A stretch of 64,000 nt of DNA from UBA2705 sp963977105 (GCA_963977105.1 CAXBNI010000001.1:868001-932000), one strand, 5' to 3'; counted from the stretch's first letter, positions 20,301 through 29,117 are shown. Notes: generated from the sequence alone by a model not told the origin. Translations and numbers: made by a program.

Positions 20301-20875
20301 GCGATCAACAATCAGGTCATATACGTGAGATTGGTGTTGAACTCTACCAGCAAATGCTTGAAGAAGCCGTCGCGGCCGCGCGCTCTGGCGTTGATTTAAA
20401 CGATATTGACCAAGCTGATGATACAAAATGGGTCCCTAATATTAATATGGGAGCAGCAGTGCTTATCCCTGAGCAATATGTCGAGGATTTAGGCTTACGT
20501 ATGAGCCTATATCGCCGTCTTGCCGATATTGAATCTGATGATGACATTGAAAACTTCGCCGCTGAGTTAATTGACCGTTTTGGAGATTTACCAAGCGAGG
20601 TTGATAACTTACTAGACACCGTACGTCTTAAATTAATGTGTAAAGCTGCCAATATCGACCGTGTCGACGCCGGACCTAAAGGGGCGATTATCGGCTTCCA
20701 TAACGACACGCCGCCAAATGTCGATAAACTATTTGCATGGTTACAGCAGCGCAAAGGTGCGGTGAAACTTCGTCCCGATCAGAAAATAAGCGCAGTGAAA
20801 AACTGGCCTAATGCTAATAAGCGTATTCAAGGCCTGCGCGTTTTACTCAAAGAGATTTTGACCGCCTTACAATAA
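17324..20875 (+). CDS. mfd: transcription-repair coupling factor
   Basis: An 1183-residue Mfd translocase that removes stalled RNA polymerase and recruits UvrA to DNA damage. In order it has the UvrB-like N-terminal region ('LPAWDCLPYDRISPRPDI'), the RNA polymerase-interacting CarD-like domain ('VGDLVVHVDHGIGRFVSLE'), and superfamily 2 helicase motifs with Walker A lysine Lys667 in 'GDVGFGKTE' and 'VVDEEQRFG' near residue 760. Motif VI appears as 'QIRGRIGRS', followed by the C-terminal TRCF domain. The length is complete. No strong ribosome binding site is visible. Confidence 0.97.
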   Translation: MTQNKAQPYREQENDKDHWVIPQLYHAPQGEDVRLLASKARALMPQDRILIHACTDDQRLAALGDLFTFFAPDVEILHLPAWDCLPYDRISPRPDIIAERVTALCTLLNWQKETKRAPRILLTTIGAISQRVTPRHALDNAQFFIQRNDTINAEELQSYLTQNGYSRTDTVRDAGEFAVRGGIIDLFPSGRKNPIRIDLFGDDVESIKIFDSASQRSIKTIKSIALLPASEFFLNQESIENFRQGFREAFGMIGTKDPIYQAISEGRKMNGCDHWLPLFYQGKMDTVFDYAPNSVVSFDHDAPIVWNDRITQIDDFYQTRKTLLKASQDKKSKATASVGEAYHPLPTTTLYIDSEERARLVAPHEPFELNPFGAPTDVDKIGARSGRNFADIRAKPDADIFGALAIHIKDISGDVDGPILIAGYSKGARERIHTMMEAANFTNMVKCDDIKDVKKLPKGAIGLIILPLEHGFVAPDLAICTERDILGDRLTRKSSARKRKADNFITEISSLNVGDLVVHVDHGIGRFVSLETLDIGGAKHDCLKLVYANDDKLFLPVENIELLSRFGSEEGNVQLDKLGGAGWQARKAKAKRNLMEIADHLLKTAAARELKKADKLEVSDEVYNEFAATFPYHETEDQLNAINDVIADLAMERPMDRLICGDVGFGKTEIALRAAYVAAMSGMQVAIVAPTTLLVRQHYQNFMKRFHGTNIRIDQLSRLVTGKRAKAIKENIADGNVNIVIGTHALFAKSIKFNNLGLLVVDEEQRFGVKQKERLKEIKDNVHVLTLTATPIPRTLQMSLTGVKQMSIIATPPVDRLATRSFVLPTDPMVIREALLREHYRGGQSFYVAPRLKHLQEIEDMLRDLVPEIRVITAHGQMPPTDLEDRMTAFYEGQYDLLLATNIIESGIDIPRANTMIIHHAEMFGLSQLYQIRGRIGRSKLRAYCYLTYPVGQKLTDHAQKRLEVLETLDSLGAGFQLASHDLDIRGAGNLLGDQQSGHIREIGVELYQQMLEEAVAAARSGVDLNDIDQADDTKWVPNINMGAAVLIPEQYVEDLGLRMSLYRRLADIESDDDIENFAAELIDRFGDLPSEVDNLLDTVRLKLMCKAANIDRVDAGPKGAIIGFHNDTPPNVDKLFAWLQQRKGAVKLRPDQKISAVKNWPNANKRIQGLRVLLKEILTALQ

Positions 20876-20974
20876 AGATCCCCCTCTGGATTATTCTCAA
20901 CTAGGGGTGTTCAAGGATAAAACGTCATGTTAATGTCGTGAAGTAAGATTGAAACTCAATAAAGCTAAGGAATT

Positions 20975-21166
20975 ATGATGCCTACACACGCAAAAATCGC
21001 TGGTGATCTGTTAAGAGAAGCCGCTAACTTCTTCAAAAGCGTTGCAGAACAAAACCCTGCTATCGCACCACAAATGACAGAAAACGCAGAAATATACATG
21101 CAAGCTGCGGATCTTATTGAAAACGATCCTACAGGCGAGATCCCTGATCAGCCTGTGCAAGAGTAA
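20975..21166 (+). CDS. small acidic helical protein of unknown function
   Basis: A 63-residue protein, unrecognised. It begins with two consecutive ATG codons preceded by TAAGG at a good distance, and it is followed by its own hairpin terminator, so it looks like a real single-gene unit. The text 'AKIAGDLLREAANFFKSVAE' predicts an amphipathic helix, followed by a second helix rich in Ala, Glu and Met and an acidic proline-containing tail. No membrane segment or cysteine is present. It lies 99 bases downstream of mfd. Function unknown. Confidence 0.7.
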   Translation: MMPTHAKIAGDLLREAANFFKSVAEQNPAIAPQMTENAEIYMQAADLIENDPTGEIPDQPVQE

Positions 21167-21207
21167 TAAACAACGCATCTGCTTGTTATAAACAAAATTC
21201 AAAAATT

Positions 21208-21236
21208 AAGGCGCAATATATTTTGCGCCTTTTTTA
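21208..21236. terminator. bidirectional hairpin terminator
   Basis: The stem AAGGCGCAA/TTGCGCCTT is followed by a T run on the plus strand. It lies between the convergent 63-residue gene and the minus-strand gene ending at 21257. Confidence 0.8.
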
Positions 21237-21256
21237 TTACATTCATTTTTAACCGG

Positions 21257-22195
21257 TCAAATCCAAACGGCGTTTGCGTCTTCTTCTTCTTGACGTTTGG
21301 TTTCAATAATTTTACCCATTAAATCTTCTGCGGCGATAACCATTTCACTGAATACCGGTTTTTCAGGGCGGTAGCGCACATCATAATTTTTCTCAAGCGC
21401 ATTAAGCTGCGCATTGAGCTTAGCAAGGCGTGTACGTGAAGATGCCGCTTCTTTAGCTTCAGGGTCTGAACGGAGCAAAACGTCTTGGCGCAATTTTTCA
21501 TTGACCATACCAATCGCAAAGCTCAATTGAATCCCCTCAAGAAAAGCAGCACATGAGCCCATTAATTGCGGCAAGAATATATCGTCACCGTCTTTAGCTT
21601 TTTTTCCAACACGATAATTAAACGTTGTAGTTTTTTCAGCTCCACGCAGCACAACGCCGCAGCGCCCTTCATGGTCCTTTAAATTTATAACGAGCGCGAC
21701 GCTGGCATCATGTTTTATCGTTATTGTTTTACCGTATTGCTCAAAAATTTGTTCTGCATAGGTAATCGCAGCGTCATAATTATCAGAATGTTTATGGTCA
21801 CATTGCTCCAGCACATCAAAAAACATGTGATGTTCGCCATACTCGTAAATAATTTTACCATTTGCGTAAACGACCAGCCACATATCAGGATGAAACTTCG
21901 CATCATGGTCTTCAATCAAACGCGTCCATGCATAGTCCCAGTCAAAGGGCTCATTATCACGTACCAAGATCGGGCCTTTATCTAAAAAAGCGTGAATAAT
22001 ACGCGCTGCCATTCGAATACAACTATGCATATACTGGCCACGTATTACAAAGCGCTCACCCACTTTACCCGCATTATCAATCAAAGGCACAACAAGGCGA
22101 TTGCTCATGACTGTTAGAGGATCACCTTTAAGGTTATCCCCGCGCCCTTCATAGATATCGAACTTTTCTCTTAATAATGATCCGCTAAAATCCAC
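21257..22195 (-). CDS. hypothetical protein, ~312 residues
   Basis: A protein of about 312 residues with no family I recognise. The frame is open to a TTG at 22273, but that has no ribosome binding site. A GTG at 22195 is preceded by AAGGGG at nine bases, so I chose it. An ATG at 22108 is another option. The protein is soluble and mixed alpha/beta, with a C-terminal charged helical stretch ('SRTRLAKLNAQLNALEKNYD') that may form a coiled coil. It lies directly downstream of a secreted unknown protein on the same strand, 99 bases away. Confidence 0.7.
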   Translation of the reverse strand: MDFSGSLLREKFDIYEGRGDNLKGDPLTVMSNRLVVPLIDNAGKVGERFVIRGQYMHSCIRMAARIIHAFLDKGPILVRDNEPFDWDYAWTRLIEDHDAKFHPDMWLVVYANGKIIYEYGEHHMFFDVLEQCDHKHSDNYDAAITYAEQIFEQYGKTITIKHDASVALVINLKDHEGRCGVVLRGAEKTTTFNYRVGKKAKDGDDIFLPQLMGSCAAFLEGIQLSFAIGMVNEKLRQDVLLRSDPEAKEAASSRTRLAKLNAQLNALEKNYDVRYRPEKPVFSEMVIAAEDLMGKIIETKRQEEEDANAVWI

Positions 22196-22294
22196 GAATA
22201 TCGGCCCCTTAAGATTAGAATAAAGTGTTACATCAAAAAATTTAACTATAAGAATAGCATAAAACCTCGCCAATGTGGATAGGCTTAAATGCGT

Positions 22295-23284
22295 TTATTT
22301 TGCTTTTGCTCCGACGACTTTTAACATCTGACGGTTATATACATCACGCAGTTTCGTATAAACATTATGCCAGTCATCTTTGCTGTCTTCGCTGACCCGT
22401 AAATCATTAACAGATGGCAGATACTCATAAGGCGTTTCACCATCCCACTGCATTGCACCACGAAGCTGCGTTTTATATTTCTTTGGGTTCTTCAAGCCGT
22501 AACGCAGAATAGGACGTCCAATAGACGCTGCGATTGCATTATAACTTGATAAGTCCTTATACGCTTCATAACCTGAAGACTGACGCGCAGCATGTGCACC
22601 GGCAGTTCTTTCTAGCTCCACATTGTCGTCATTCGCACTAAGGCTACCTTGGCGTTCGATTGTTTCAAAGCGTGCTTGATCGACCGATGAACGTAGACGC
22701 GATGCGAGATATAAAAACAAGGCTTTATCCTGCTGTCCTGCATCATAATAATGCTGTGCGGCCCAAATCATAGCGAGTGGCGGTGCCTTCGATAAATCGC
22801 GGTCTAAAATTTGCATTGCGTTTTGTGTCGCGGCATTTTCAAGGCCATAGGTTAATTCTTTTAACCAAGGCCACTCTGAAAGACCTGAAAGTGCTGGGAA
22901 ATGTTCATCTTCTGCCAAAATAATGCCCGTCGATTTATAAGAAAAGCTTTTCTCACCTTCTGGCTCTAATGGGGTTGTGTCTGGCGTAGCTATCGGGCTT
23001 TGCCCCTTTGGTAAGTAACGCGCTTTTTTGTCATCGCTTTGCGCGATGCCACCCTCTTCCTGTTCGGCTTTATTGTCTAGCTCTTCTTCAACCTTATAAT
23101 GCTTCATAGCTGTTTCTGGCGTGGCATTATCAACGCTCATATGCTGCATTTTGGTCGGCTTGTTATAATCCGCGACAAAGTCCTGCAAGCTCTGCGCTTT
23201 GCTGGGCAGTGGCGCAAAGCACATAAAGACGCCGAGGTAGAGCGCAAAACATAATCTTATAAATTGACGGCAAAATCGTGTCAT
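22295..23284 (-). CDS. secreted hypothetical protein
   Basis: A 329-residue unknown protein with a clear N-terminal signal peptide: basic start, then 'LCFALYLGVFMCFAPLPSKA', with probable cleavage after the alanine. The mature part is charged, with a disordered acidic segment ('EEELDNKAEQEEGG') followed by a helical region around 'AAQHYYDAGQQDKALFLYLA', which resembles one TPR/Sel1-like helical pair. The C-terminus mentions no catalytic motif. It has an AAAGG ribosome binding site and lies 36 bases downstream of the polyprenyl synthase stop. A periplasmic role is likely; the function is unknown. Confidence 0.72.
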   Translation of the reverse strand: MTRFCRQFIRLCFALYLGVFMCFAPLPSKAQSLQDFVADYNKPTKMQHMSVDNATPETAMKHYKVEEELDNKAEQEEGGIAQSDDKKARYLPKGQSPIATPDTTPLEPEGEKSFSYKSTGIILAEDEHFPALSGLSEWPWLKELTYGLENAATQNAMQILDRDLSKAPPLAMIWAAQHYYDAGQQDKALFLYLASRLRSSVDQARFETIERQGSLSANDDNVELERTAGAHAARQSSGYEAYKDLSSYNAIAASIGRPILRYGLKNPKKYKTQLRGAMQWDGETPYEYLPSVNDLRVSEDSKDDWHNVYTKLRDVYNRQMLKVVGAKAK

Positions 23285-23320
23285 AGCCAGACCTTTCTTG
23301 TCAGATGTCAGTGCCGTGTA

Positions 23321-24364
23321 TTAGGCGTCCCGATAAACCGTATACAGGGCAAGTTCTTGCATTAACGTTTTTAGCTCGCTCTGCGGACAAACATCTAAAT
23401 CATTAACGGCCTTATTGGCGAAGTCCTTGGCAATTGCAAGCCCCGCATTCAATGAATCATGCGCGTTTAAAATATCCAAAGCACGTTCAAGGTCACCCTT
23501 TTCTTGCTTGAGGCTCTGCATAGTTTTTTTCCAAAATGTTTTTTCTGCGCTCGTGGCATTTTGCAGCGCCAATATAACAGGCGCAGTTAGCTTGCCTTCA
23601 CGGAAATCATCACCAATGGCTTTGCCTAATTTTTTGCGATCTGCATTATAATCTAGTACATCGTCGGCAATTTGGAACGCCATGCCAAGGTGGTAACCAT
23701 AGCGGCGAATAGCGTCAACGACAGCCGCATCCTGCCCCGTAATCACTGGACCAATTTCACAGGCAGCTTCAAATAAAGCAGCGGTTTTTGCGGCAATAAC
23801 TTTGAAATACTCATCCATTGTCAGGTCAACATTGCCCTGCGCAGAAAGCTGAAGTACTTCGCCTTCTGCGATCACAGCAGATGCCGTGGACAAAATACGC
23901 AAAACATCTAACGAGCCATCACCGACCATTTGCTGAAAAGCGCGGGAGAATAAAAAGTCACCGACAAGAACGCTTGCCTGATTACCAAAAACCAAATTTG
24001 CCGGTGCCCTGCCGCGGCGCTCTTCTGAGCCATCGACCACATCATCATGCAGCAAGGTTGCTGTGTGAATAAACTCTACGGCGGCGGCCAGTGGATATGG
24101 ACGCTGCGTTTCACTATCAAACAAACGTGTCGCGGCGAGTGTCAGTAAAGGGCGAATACGTTTGCCGCCAGAAGAAATCAAATACCCCGCAAGTTTGGGG
24201 ATCAGCGGTACGTCAGATTGCATCCGCGCGATAATCTCGGCGTCGACTTGCGCCATATCCGCTGAGAGTAAAGCAGACAGGCGCTGCGCTGGCGACACAT
24301 CCTTAATGATGGTCGTCGCGTCGAAATCATTTTTTTCTTGCACTTGGCTTGCTGTATCACTCAT
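23321..24364 (-). CDS. ispB: polyprenyl (octaprenyl-type) diphosphate synthase
   Basis: A trans-prenyltransferase of 347 residues that makes the long isoprenoid tail for ubiquinone from FPP and IPP. The first aspartate-rich motif 'LLHDDVVDGSEERRGR' and second 'FQIADDVLDYNAD' are both intact. The open frame starts at 24403, but the ATG at 24364 fits family N-termini better and leaves room for the divergent methyltransferase start at 24412. It works downstream of the FPP synthase encoded at 43420. The exact chain length cannot be read here. Confidence 0.9.
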   Translation of the reverse strand: MSDTASQVQEKNDFDATTIIKDVSPAQRLSALLSADMAQVDAEIIARMQSDVPLIPKLAGYLISSGGKRIRPLLTLAATRLFDSETQRPYPLAAAVEFIHTATLLHDDVVDGSEERRGRAPANLVFGNQASVLVGDFLFSRAFQQMVGDGSLDVLRILSTASAVIAEGEVLQLSAQGNVDLTMDEYFKVIAAKTAALFEAACEIGPVITGQDAAVVDAIRRYGYHLGMAFQIADDVLDYNADRKKLGKAIGDDFREGKLTAPVILALQNATSAEKTFWKKTMQSLKQEKGDLERALDILNAHDSLNAGLAIAKDFANKAVNDLDVCPQSELKTLMQELALYTVYRDA

Positions 24365-24411
24365 AACAATGTCATGATTAAACGAGTTTGAGCATCGCAG
24401 CAAGAGAGAAC

Positions 24412-25143
24412 ATGCCAGAAATCTATGTATTAGACAAAAAACTGCGGCTTCTACAGCCAGAGCAAGGGTTTCGCACTTCGCTTGATACCATTATGCTTGC
24501 GGCTGCATGTCCTGCGAAAAATGGTGACCATCTGCTTGATGCAGGCTGCGGCGTTGGCGCGGCGGGTTTTTGCGTCGCACAGCGCTTAGATGCACTGAAA
24601 CTTACGGGCGTTGATATTGATGCTGAGTTTGTCGATATGGCCAAAAAAAATGCAGAGATCAACAATTTCGCAGAGGATCGCGCCGCATTTCACTGCGCCG
24701 ATATTGACCAATTTCGCCGCCAAGACACTCCAATATTTGACCACATCATTTCAAACCCTCCCTATTTAAATGCAGGGGAATATTTAAACTCCCCGCATGA
24801 GAAAAAAGCGATTGCCATTGGGCATGAAGGTTCTGGTTTTACGCTAGAGCTGTGGGTACGTGCCCTACATCGCCTTGTGAAACCCTCGGGCAGCGTCACG
24901 ATTATCCACCGCGCGGATTATACTGACCAAATCATAAAGGCCTTCGGTCATCGCTTTGGCGCAGTGGAGATCATCCCCCTATGGCCGAAGCAAGACCGAC
25001 AGGCAAAGCGCGTAATTATTCGCGCGCTGAAAGACCGTAAAGACCCGTGTAAAATTTCACCGGGCATAGTTCTTCATAATGATGATGGTTCATATAGTGA
25101 TATTGCAGAAGATATCCTGCGAGGCCGTGCGGTTATAGCTTAG
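24412..25143 (+). CDS. TrmN6-like tRNA1(Val) A37 N6-methyltransferase
   Basis: A 243-residue SAM-dependent methyltransferase. The N-terminal 'LDKKLRLLQPEQGFRTSLDT', the SAM-binding 'LLDAGCGVGAAGFCVAQRL' and the N6-adenine box 'ISNPPYLNAGEY' place it with TrmN6/YfiC, which modify A37 of tRNA1(Val). The start is the ATG at 24412 with an AGAGAG ribosome binding site; the TTG at 24388 is less likely. It diverges from ispB and overlaps the end of folD by 11 bases (convergent). Confidence 0.82.
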   Translation: MPEIYVLDKKLRLLQPEQGFRTSLDTIMLAAACPAKNGDHLLDAGCGVGAAGFCVAQRLDALKLTGVDIDAEFVDMAKKNAEINNFAEDRAAFHCADIDQFRRQDTPIFDHIISNPPYLNAGEYLNSPHEKKAIAIGHEGSGFTLELWVRALHRLVKPSGSVTIIHRADYTDQIIKAFGHRFGAVEIIPLWPKQDRQAKRVIIRALKDRKDPCKISPGIVLHNDDGSYSDIAEDILRGRAVIA

Positions 25144-26005
25144 GGCTATTGGCGTTATCGGCGTTTTTCTCATTTTGGCTTTTAGCTGCTTTTACCGTGT
25201 TTTGCATTAACATTGCAATTGTCATCGGGCCAACACCGCCAGGCACTGGGGTAATATATCCCGCCTTTGCCGCGACAGCATTAAAATCAACATCCCCGAC
25301 AAGCTTGCCATCAACGTCGCGATTAATGCCAACATCAATCACAAACGCCCCGTCTTTGACCCAGTCAGCTTTGACCATTTGCGGGCGCCCCACAGCGGCG
25401 ATAACAATATCAGCTTGCAGGCAGAGCTCTTTCAGGCCCACAGTTTTGGAATGGCACTGCAAGACTGTGCAATCATTTTGCAGCAGCATTTGCGCCATGG
25501 GCTTACCAAATAAGTCAGAGCGCCCAATGACAATGGCAAGCTTACCTGCCAATGAAGAAAATTCTTGCTTAAGGAGGATCTCGCAGCCGCTTGGCGTGCA
25601 AGGACGCAGGCCATCTGCCCCCGCCGTTAAACGCCCCATATTTTGATATGTCAGCCCATCAACATCTTTTGCAGGGCTAATTTGTTCAATCAACGCGGTG
25701 CTGTCTAAGCCCTCAGGCAAAGGCAGCTGTAACAAAATGCCGTTTATTTCTGGGTCATTGTTAAGTTGCGCGATCACGGCCTCAATATCAGCAAGGCTGC
25801 TATTGGCCGGCAAAACATGTTCAAAGCTAGCAATTCCTATTTTTTCGCAGGCGCGCACTTTATTGCGTACATACACCTCTGAAGCAGGATTATCGCCGAC
25901 CAACACAACCGCCAAAGCAGGCGCATAAGAAAGCGCAGCAATCTCAGTTTTGAGTTGCGCGCTTAAGTCTTGTGCAATTTTTTTGCCGTCTATAATTTTG
26001 CTCAT
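25133..26005 (-). CDS. folD: bifunctional methylenetetrahydrofolate dehydrogenase/cyclohydrolase
   Basis: A 290-residue FolD that interconverts methylene- and formyl-tetrahydrofolate with NADP in one-carbon metabolism. It contains 'LLQLPLPEGLD', 'SPAKDVDGLTYQNMGRL', 'VIGRSDLFGKPMA' for cofactor binding, and the C-terminal 'PVPGGVGPMTIAMLM'. The last ~15 residues are a polar tail whose codons overlap the converging methyltransferase gene. The yggT-like gene lies 46 bases upstream on the same strand. Confidence 0.97.
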   Translation of the reverse strand: MSKIIDGKKIAQDLSAQLKTEIAALSYAPALAVVLVGDNPASEVYVRNKVRACEKIGIASFEHVLPANSSLADIEAVIAQLNNDPEINGILLQLPLPEGLDSTALIEQISPAKDVDGLTYQNMGRLTAGADGLRPCTPSGCEILLKQEFSSLAGKLAIVIGRSDLFGKPMAQMLLQNDCTVLQCHSKTVGLKELCLQADIVIAAVGRPQMVKADWVKDGAFVIDVGINRDVDGKLVGDVDFNAVAAKAGYITPVPGGVGPMTIAMLMQNTVKAAKSQNEKNADNANSPKL

Positions 26006-26051
26006 AAGGTATAGTCTTACTCACTTTTGCCATAAAAAGGCAAATTCTTTC

Positions 26052-26351
26052 TTATATGAACATGCCAATAAAGAATACATTGATGAGATAACCAATAAGC
26101 TGCAAGCCAATAATCACTACGATGGGTGTAATGTCTAGGCCGCCTATTGGCGGGACGTATTTACGCACACGATCCATAACTGGCGACGTTGCACGGTTTA
26201 GCAAACCGATCAAATTTTGCGCTTGTGGAGAGCGGGCTTTGATAACTTCAAAGGCAATCAACCAGTGGATAATGATTTCAACAATGATAATTGTAATGTA
26301 AATCGCGATTGCTGTATTCACAATATAAGATAGTCCGTGAAGTAATAACAT
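26052..26351 (-). CDS. YggT family membrane protein
   Basis: A 99-residue inner-membrane protein of the YggT family with two hydrophobic segments, one at each end, separated by a conserved loop 'LLNRATSPVMDRVRKYVPP' that ends in 'GGLDITPIV'. The family is linked to cell-envelope organisation and osmotic stress in some bacteria and to plastid division in plants. It is probably co-transcribed with folD downstream. Confidence 0.9.
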   Translation of the reverse strand: MLLLHGLSYIVNTAIAIYITIIIVEIIIHWLIAFEVIKARSPQAQNLIGLLNRATSPVMDRVRKYVPPIGGLDITPIVVIIGLQLIGYLINVFFIGMFI

Positions 26352-26489
26352 GCCGTGCTCCTGATGCTTATTTTAAGCAAAAATATAAATTTATGTTCGT
26401 TGACTAGATTTTATTAAAGAAATTGCATTAAGATGAAAAGAGTTTTTTATTCATCAGCAATTTCAGTATTTTAAGGCAAAGCTATTACA

Positions 26490-27242
26490 ATGACAATCAA
26501 AACTATAATCCAATACGCAATTGTTAGGCAGAGCCTGCTGCTTTTTGCGCTCGGCACTTCGCTATTTTCCTTTTCGGCGCCAAGCTTTGGGCAAAGCCAT
26601 GACGATTGGTGTTACCCACGGTCTGCCGCGCGTATAAGCATTACCCCGACCACTGACGAGATATTTTTTGATTTCAGTAAGTCTGAGCAAGAACTCAATA
26701 ATTTTAAAATTGATACCGTAAACCCATATGGCAAAGAGGTCATCGTTGACGTCGGCGGCCTGATGGCTGGAGGCATTGAGCTAAACCACCGTGCGAATAT
26801 TGGTTACATCACCAACCCAAATTACAATCTGAGCTGCCTATGGTACGATACATTGCAGATTGATATTGGCATTAAGCCAACGATCTACATCGCCAAAGAA
26901 TACAACAAAGGCACATGCATGCATAACGCGATCATGGAACATGAAATGAAGCATATTCAGGTTGATATTGACATGGTTAATACATATGCCAATAAAATCG
27001 GCTATGAAATCAACAAAAAGCTTACCGAGGTTCCTCTATACGGCCCTATCCCAGAATCGGAGACTGCGGGCGTTCAACAGCAAATGATGAGCAGCGTCAC
27101 CGATATTATTAAACGCTATGTCGAAGAATTAAAAACCGCGCGCCGCGCCGCTCAGCAAAAAGTAGATACAAAAAAAGAATATGACAGCGTCAGCGCAAAA
27201 TGTAAGAGAGGCACCAAAAAGCTGAAAAATAGATATCGCTAA
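26490..27242 (+). CDS. secreted putative zinc metalloprotein with HExxH motif
   Basis: A 250-residue protein with a signal peptide (hydrophobic 'LLLFALGTSLFSFSAPSFG', cleavage near Gly-Gln). The motif 'IMEHEMKHIQVD' contains HEMKH, which fits the HExxH zinc-binding signature of metallopeptidases. Cysteines flank the catalytic region ('NLSCLWYD', 'KGTCMHN') and could form a disulfide in the periplasm. The C-terminal ~60 residues are charged and helical. I do not assign a named family with certainty; it resembles small secreted DUF922-type putative proteases. It has its own unit between yggT and lysS. Confidence 0.72.
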   Translation: MTIKTIIQYAIVRQSLLLFALGTSLFSFSAPSFGQSHDDWCYPRSAARISITPTTDEIFFDFSKSEQELNNFKIDTVNPYGKEVIVDVGGLMAGGIELNHRANIGYITNPNYNLSCLWYDTLQIDIGIKPTIYIAKEYNKGTCMHNAIMEHEMKHIQVDIDMVNTYANKIGYEINKKLTEVPLYGPIPESETAGVQQQMMSSVTDIIKRYVEELKTARRAAQQKVDTKKEYDSVSAKCKRGTKKLKNRYR

Positions 27243-27367
27243 AGATAATGAGCTGTATTTTCACTTACCGTACTATAAGGTTTTACTTGAAATTTTCGTA
27301 AAAAATGCGCATATCTAAGCACTGAATAAATTAATTTTTTAAGTGACGTCGAAAAGAAAGTATTAAA

Positions 27368-28894
27368 ATGGCTGAAGCTGCACAAAACAAAACAGATAAT
27401 AATACAGTGAATAACGAGACTGTTGGCAACCCAAAGGCAGCTAAAGAAGCCAACCGCGATGCACTTATAAAGGCAGGCATAGACCCTTATTTACACGAAT
27501 ACCGTCCAACGCATCTGGCGGCTGACCTCCAAGCAAAATATGATGATTTGGCCGATGGCAGCGAAACGGAAGATGAAGTTTGCGTAGCTGGGCGCATCAT
27601 GGCGCTGCGTAATAATGGTATGTTTATTGACCTGCAAGATAATAGCGGTAAAATTCAAATATTTTCTCATAAAGGCAATGCGAATTTAGACCCTGAAACA
27701 TTAGAGCGTCTGAAGCTGTTTGACCTTGGTGACATTATCGGCGTTAAAGGCACAATGCGCCGTACGCCGCGCGGTGAATTATCCATCCGCAGCTTTGACA
27801 TCACCATGCTCACCAAATCATTGCAGCCGCTGCCTGATAAGCATAACGGTCTGAATGACGTTGAAATGCGTTACCGTCAGCGTTATGTCGATTTAATCGC
27901 TAACCCAGAATCACGCGACGTACTGCGCATGCGCTCAAAAATTGTTAGCGAAATTCGCCGTTACTTAACCGACACATGGGGCGGCATGGAAGTTGAAACG
28001 CCGCTGCTTAACCCTATTATGGGCGGCGCGTCGGCGAAGCCATTTATCACCCACCATAACGCGCTGGATACAGATTTCTTCTTACGCGTTGCGCCAGAGC
28101 TTTACTTAAAGCGCCTGATTGTTGGCGGACTAAATGATTGCGTCTTTGAAATTGGCCGTAACTTCCGTAATGAAGGCCTTTCCACAAGGCATAACCCTGA
28201 ATTTACAGCCGTGGAGCTTTACAAAGCTTACACCGATTACACCGACATGATGGACATGACAGAAGGCTTAATGAAGCATCTGGGGCATGTAGTACACGGA
28301 AAAGGCATCTTTAACTTTGGCGAACATGAAATTAACGTTGATCAGCCTTGGGTACGCAAACCAATGGCACAGTTCGTATTAGAAGAAACTGGCCTCGACT
28401 TCATGGCGATTGATAATGACGAAGATGCAAAAGCAGCCGCTGAAAGCGTTGGCCTAACAATTGAGCCTCATATGAAATGGGGCCACATCCTCGCTTTCGT
28501 GTTTGAAGAACGCGTTGAACATAAACTTATTCAGCCAACACATGTTACAGACTTCCCTGTTGAAGTCTCCCCACTTGCTAAACAGCACCGCAATGATCCG
28601 CGTCTTGTTGAACGCTTTGAAAGTTATATTAACGGCTGGGAACTTGCCAATGCCTTTACAGAGCTTAACGACCCAACAATCCAGTATGAACGCTTCCTTG
28701 ATCAAGTCAAAGCGGCAGAAGCTGGCGATGAAGAAGCACAAATGCTTGATGAAGACTTTGTCACCGCGCTTGAATACGGCCTACCGCCAACGGGTGGCTG
28801 GGGTCTGGGCATTGACCGCACAGTGATGATTTTAACAAACAGCACTACCATTCGCGATGTATTGTTATTCCCAACACTAAAGCCAAGAAGCTAG
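27368..28894 (+). CDS. lysS: lysyl-tRNA synthetase, class II
   Basis: A 508-residue class II enzyme that charges tRNA-Lys. It has an N-terminal OB-fold anticodon-binding domain ('VAGRIMALRNNGMFIDLQD'), then motif 1, motif 2 ('FEIGRNFRNEGLSTRHNPEF') and motif 3 ('GWGLGIDRTVM'). The 'RYRQRYVDLIANPESRD' linker is characteristic of LysS. The first ~30 residues form a polar extension rich in Asn and Ala. A hairpin terminator follows. Confidence 0.96.
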   Translation: MAEAAQNKTDNNTVNNETVGNPKAAKEANRDALIKAGIDPYLHEYRPTHLAADLQAKYDDLADGSETEDEVCVAGRIMALRNNGMFIDLQDNSGKIQIFSHKGNANLDPETLERLKLFDLGDIIGVKGTMRRTPRGELSIRSFDITMLTKSLQPLPDKHNGLNDVEMRYRQRYVDLIANPESRDVLRMRSKIVSEIRRYLTDTWGGMEVETPLLNPIMGGASAKPFITHHNALDTDFFLRVAPELYLKRLIVGGLNDCVFEIGRNFRNEGLSTRHNPEFTAVELYKAYTDYTDMMDMTEGLMKHLGHVVHGKGIFNFGEHEINVDQPWVRKPMAQFVLEETGLDFMAIDNDEDAKAAAESVGLTIEPHMKWGHILAFVFEERVEHKLIQPTHVTDFPVEVSPLAKQHRNDPRLVERFESYINGWELANAFTELNDPTIQYERFLDQVKAAEAGDEEAQMLDEDFVTALEYGLPPTGGWGLGIDRTVMILTNSTTIRDVLLFPTLKPRS

Positions 28895-28926
28895 TCACTT
28901 TCGCCTTAACGCGTTGAAAATATAGT

Positions 28927-28955
28927 AAAGCCTGCGGTACATGCTGCAGGCTTTT
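28927..28955 (+). terminator. terminator of lysS
   Basis: The stem AAAGCCTGC/GCAGGCTTT is followed by a T run, 33 bases after the lysS stop. Confidence 0.8.
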
Positions 28956-28998
28956 TACGTCGCAAGCCCTGATAAACCCTAATAAAAACTGGTTAAAT

Positions 28999-29028
28999 TT
29001 GCATTCTATATATAAAATGTAAGATAAT
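28999..29028 (+). promoter_or_regulatory. candidate promoter of the two-gene unknown operon
   Basis: A TTGCAT box (28999-29004), an 18-base AT-rich spacer and GATAAT (29023-29028), about 90 bases before the first gene. The match is reasonable but not strong. Confidence 0.35.
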
Positions 29029-29117
29029 GTACACAGCACCATAAAATAGTAACGTAATATTAAGGTTATGCCTTTACCATATAAAGGAAATTCAAAGAAA
29101 GGGTTTAGAGGTTTAAA

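Noticed and set aside
25149..25646. 165-residue plus-strand reading frame
   Set aside because: It is antisense to folD, whose motifs are intact.
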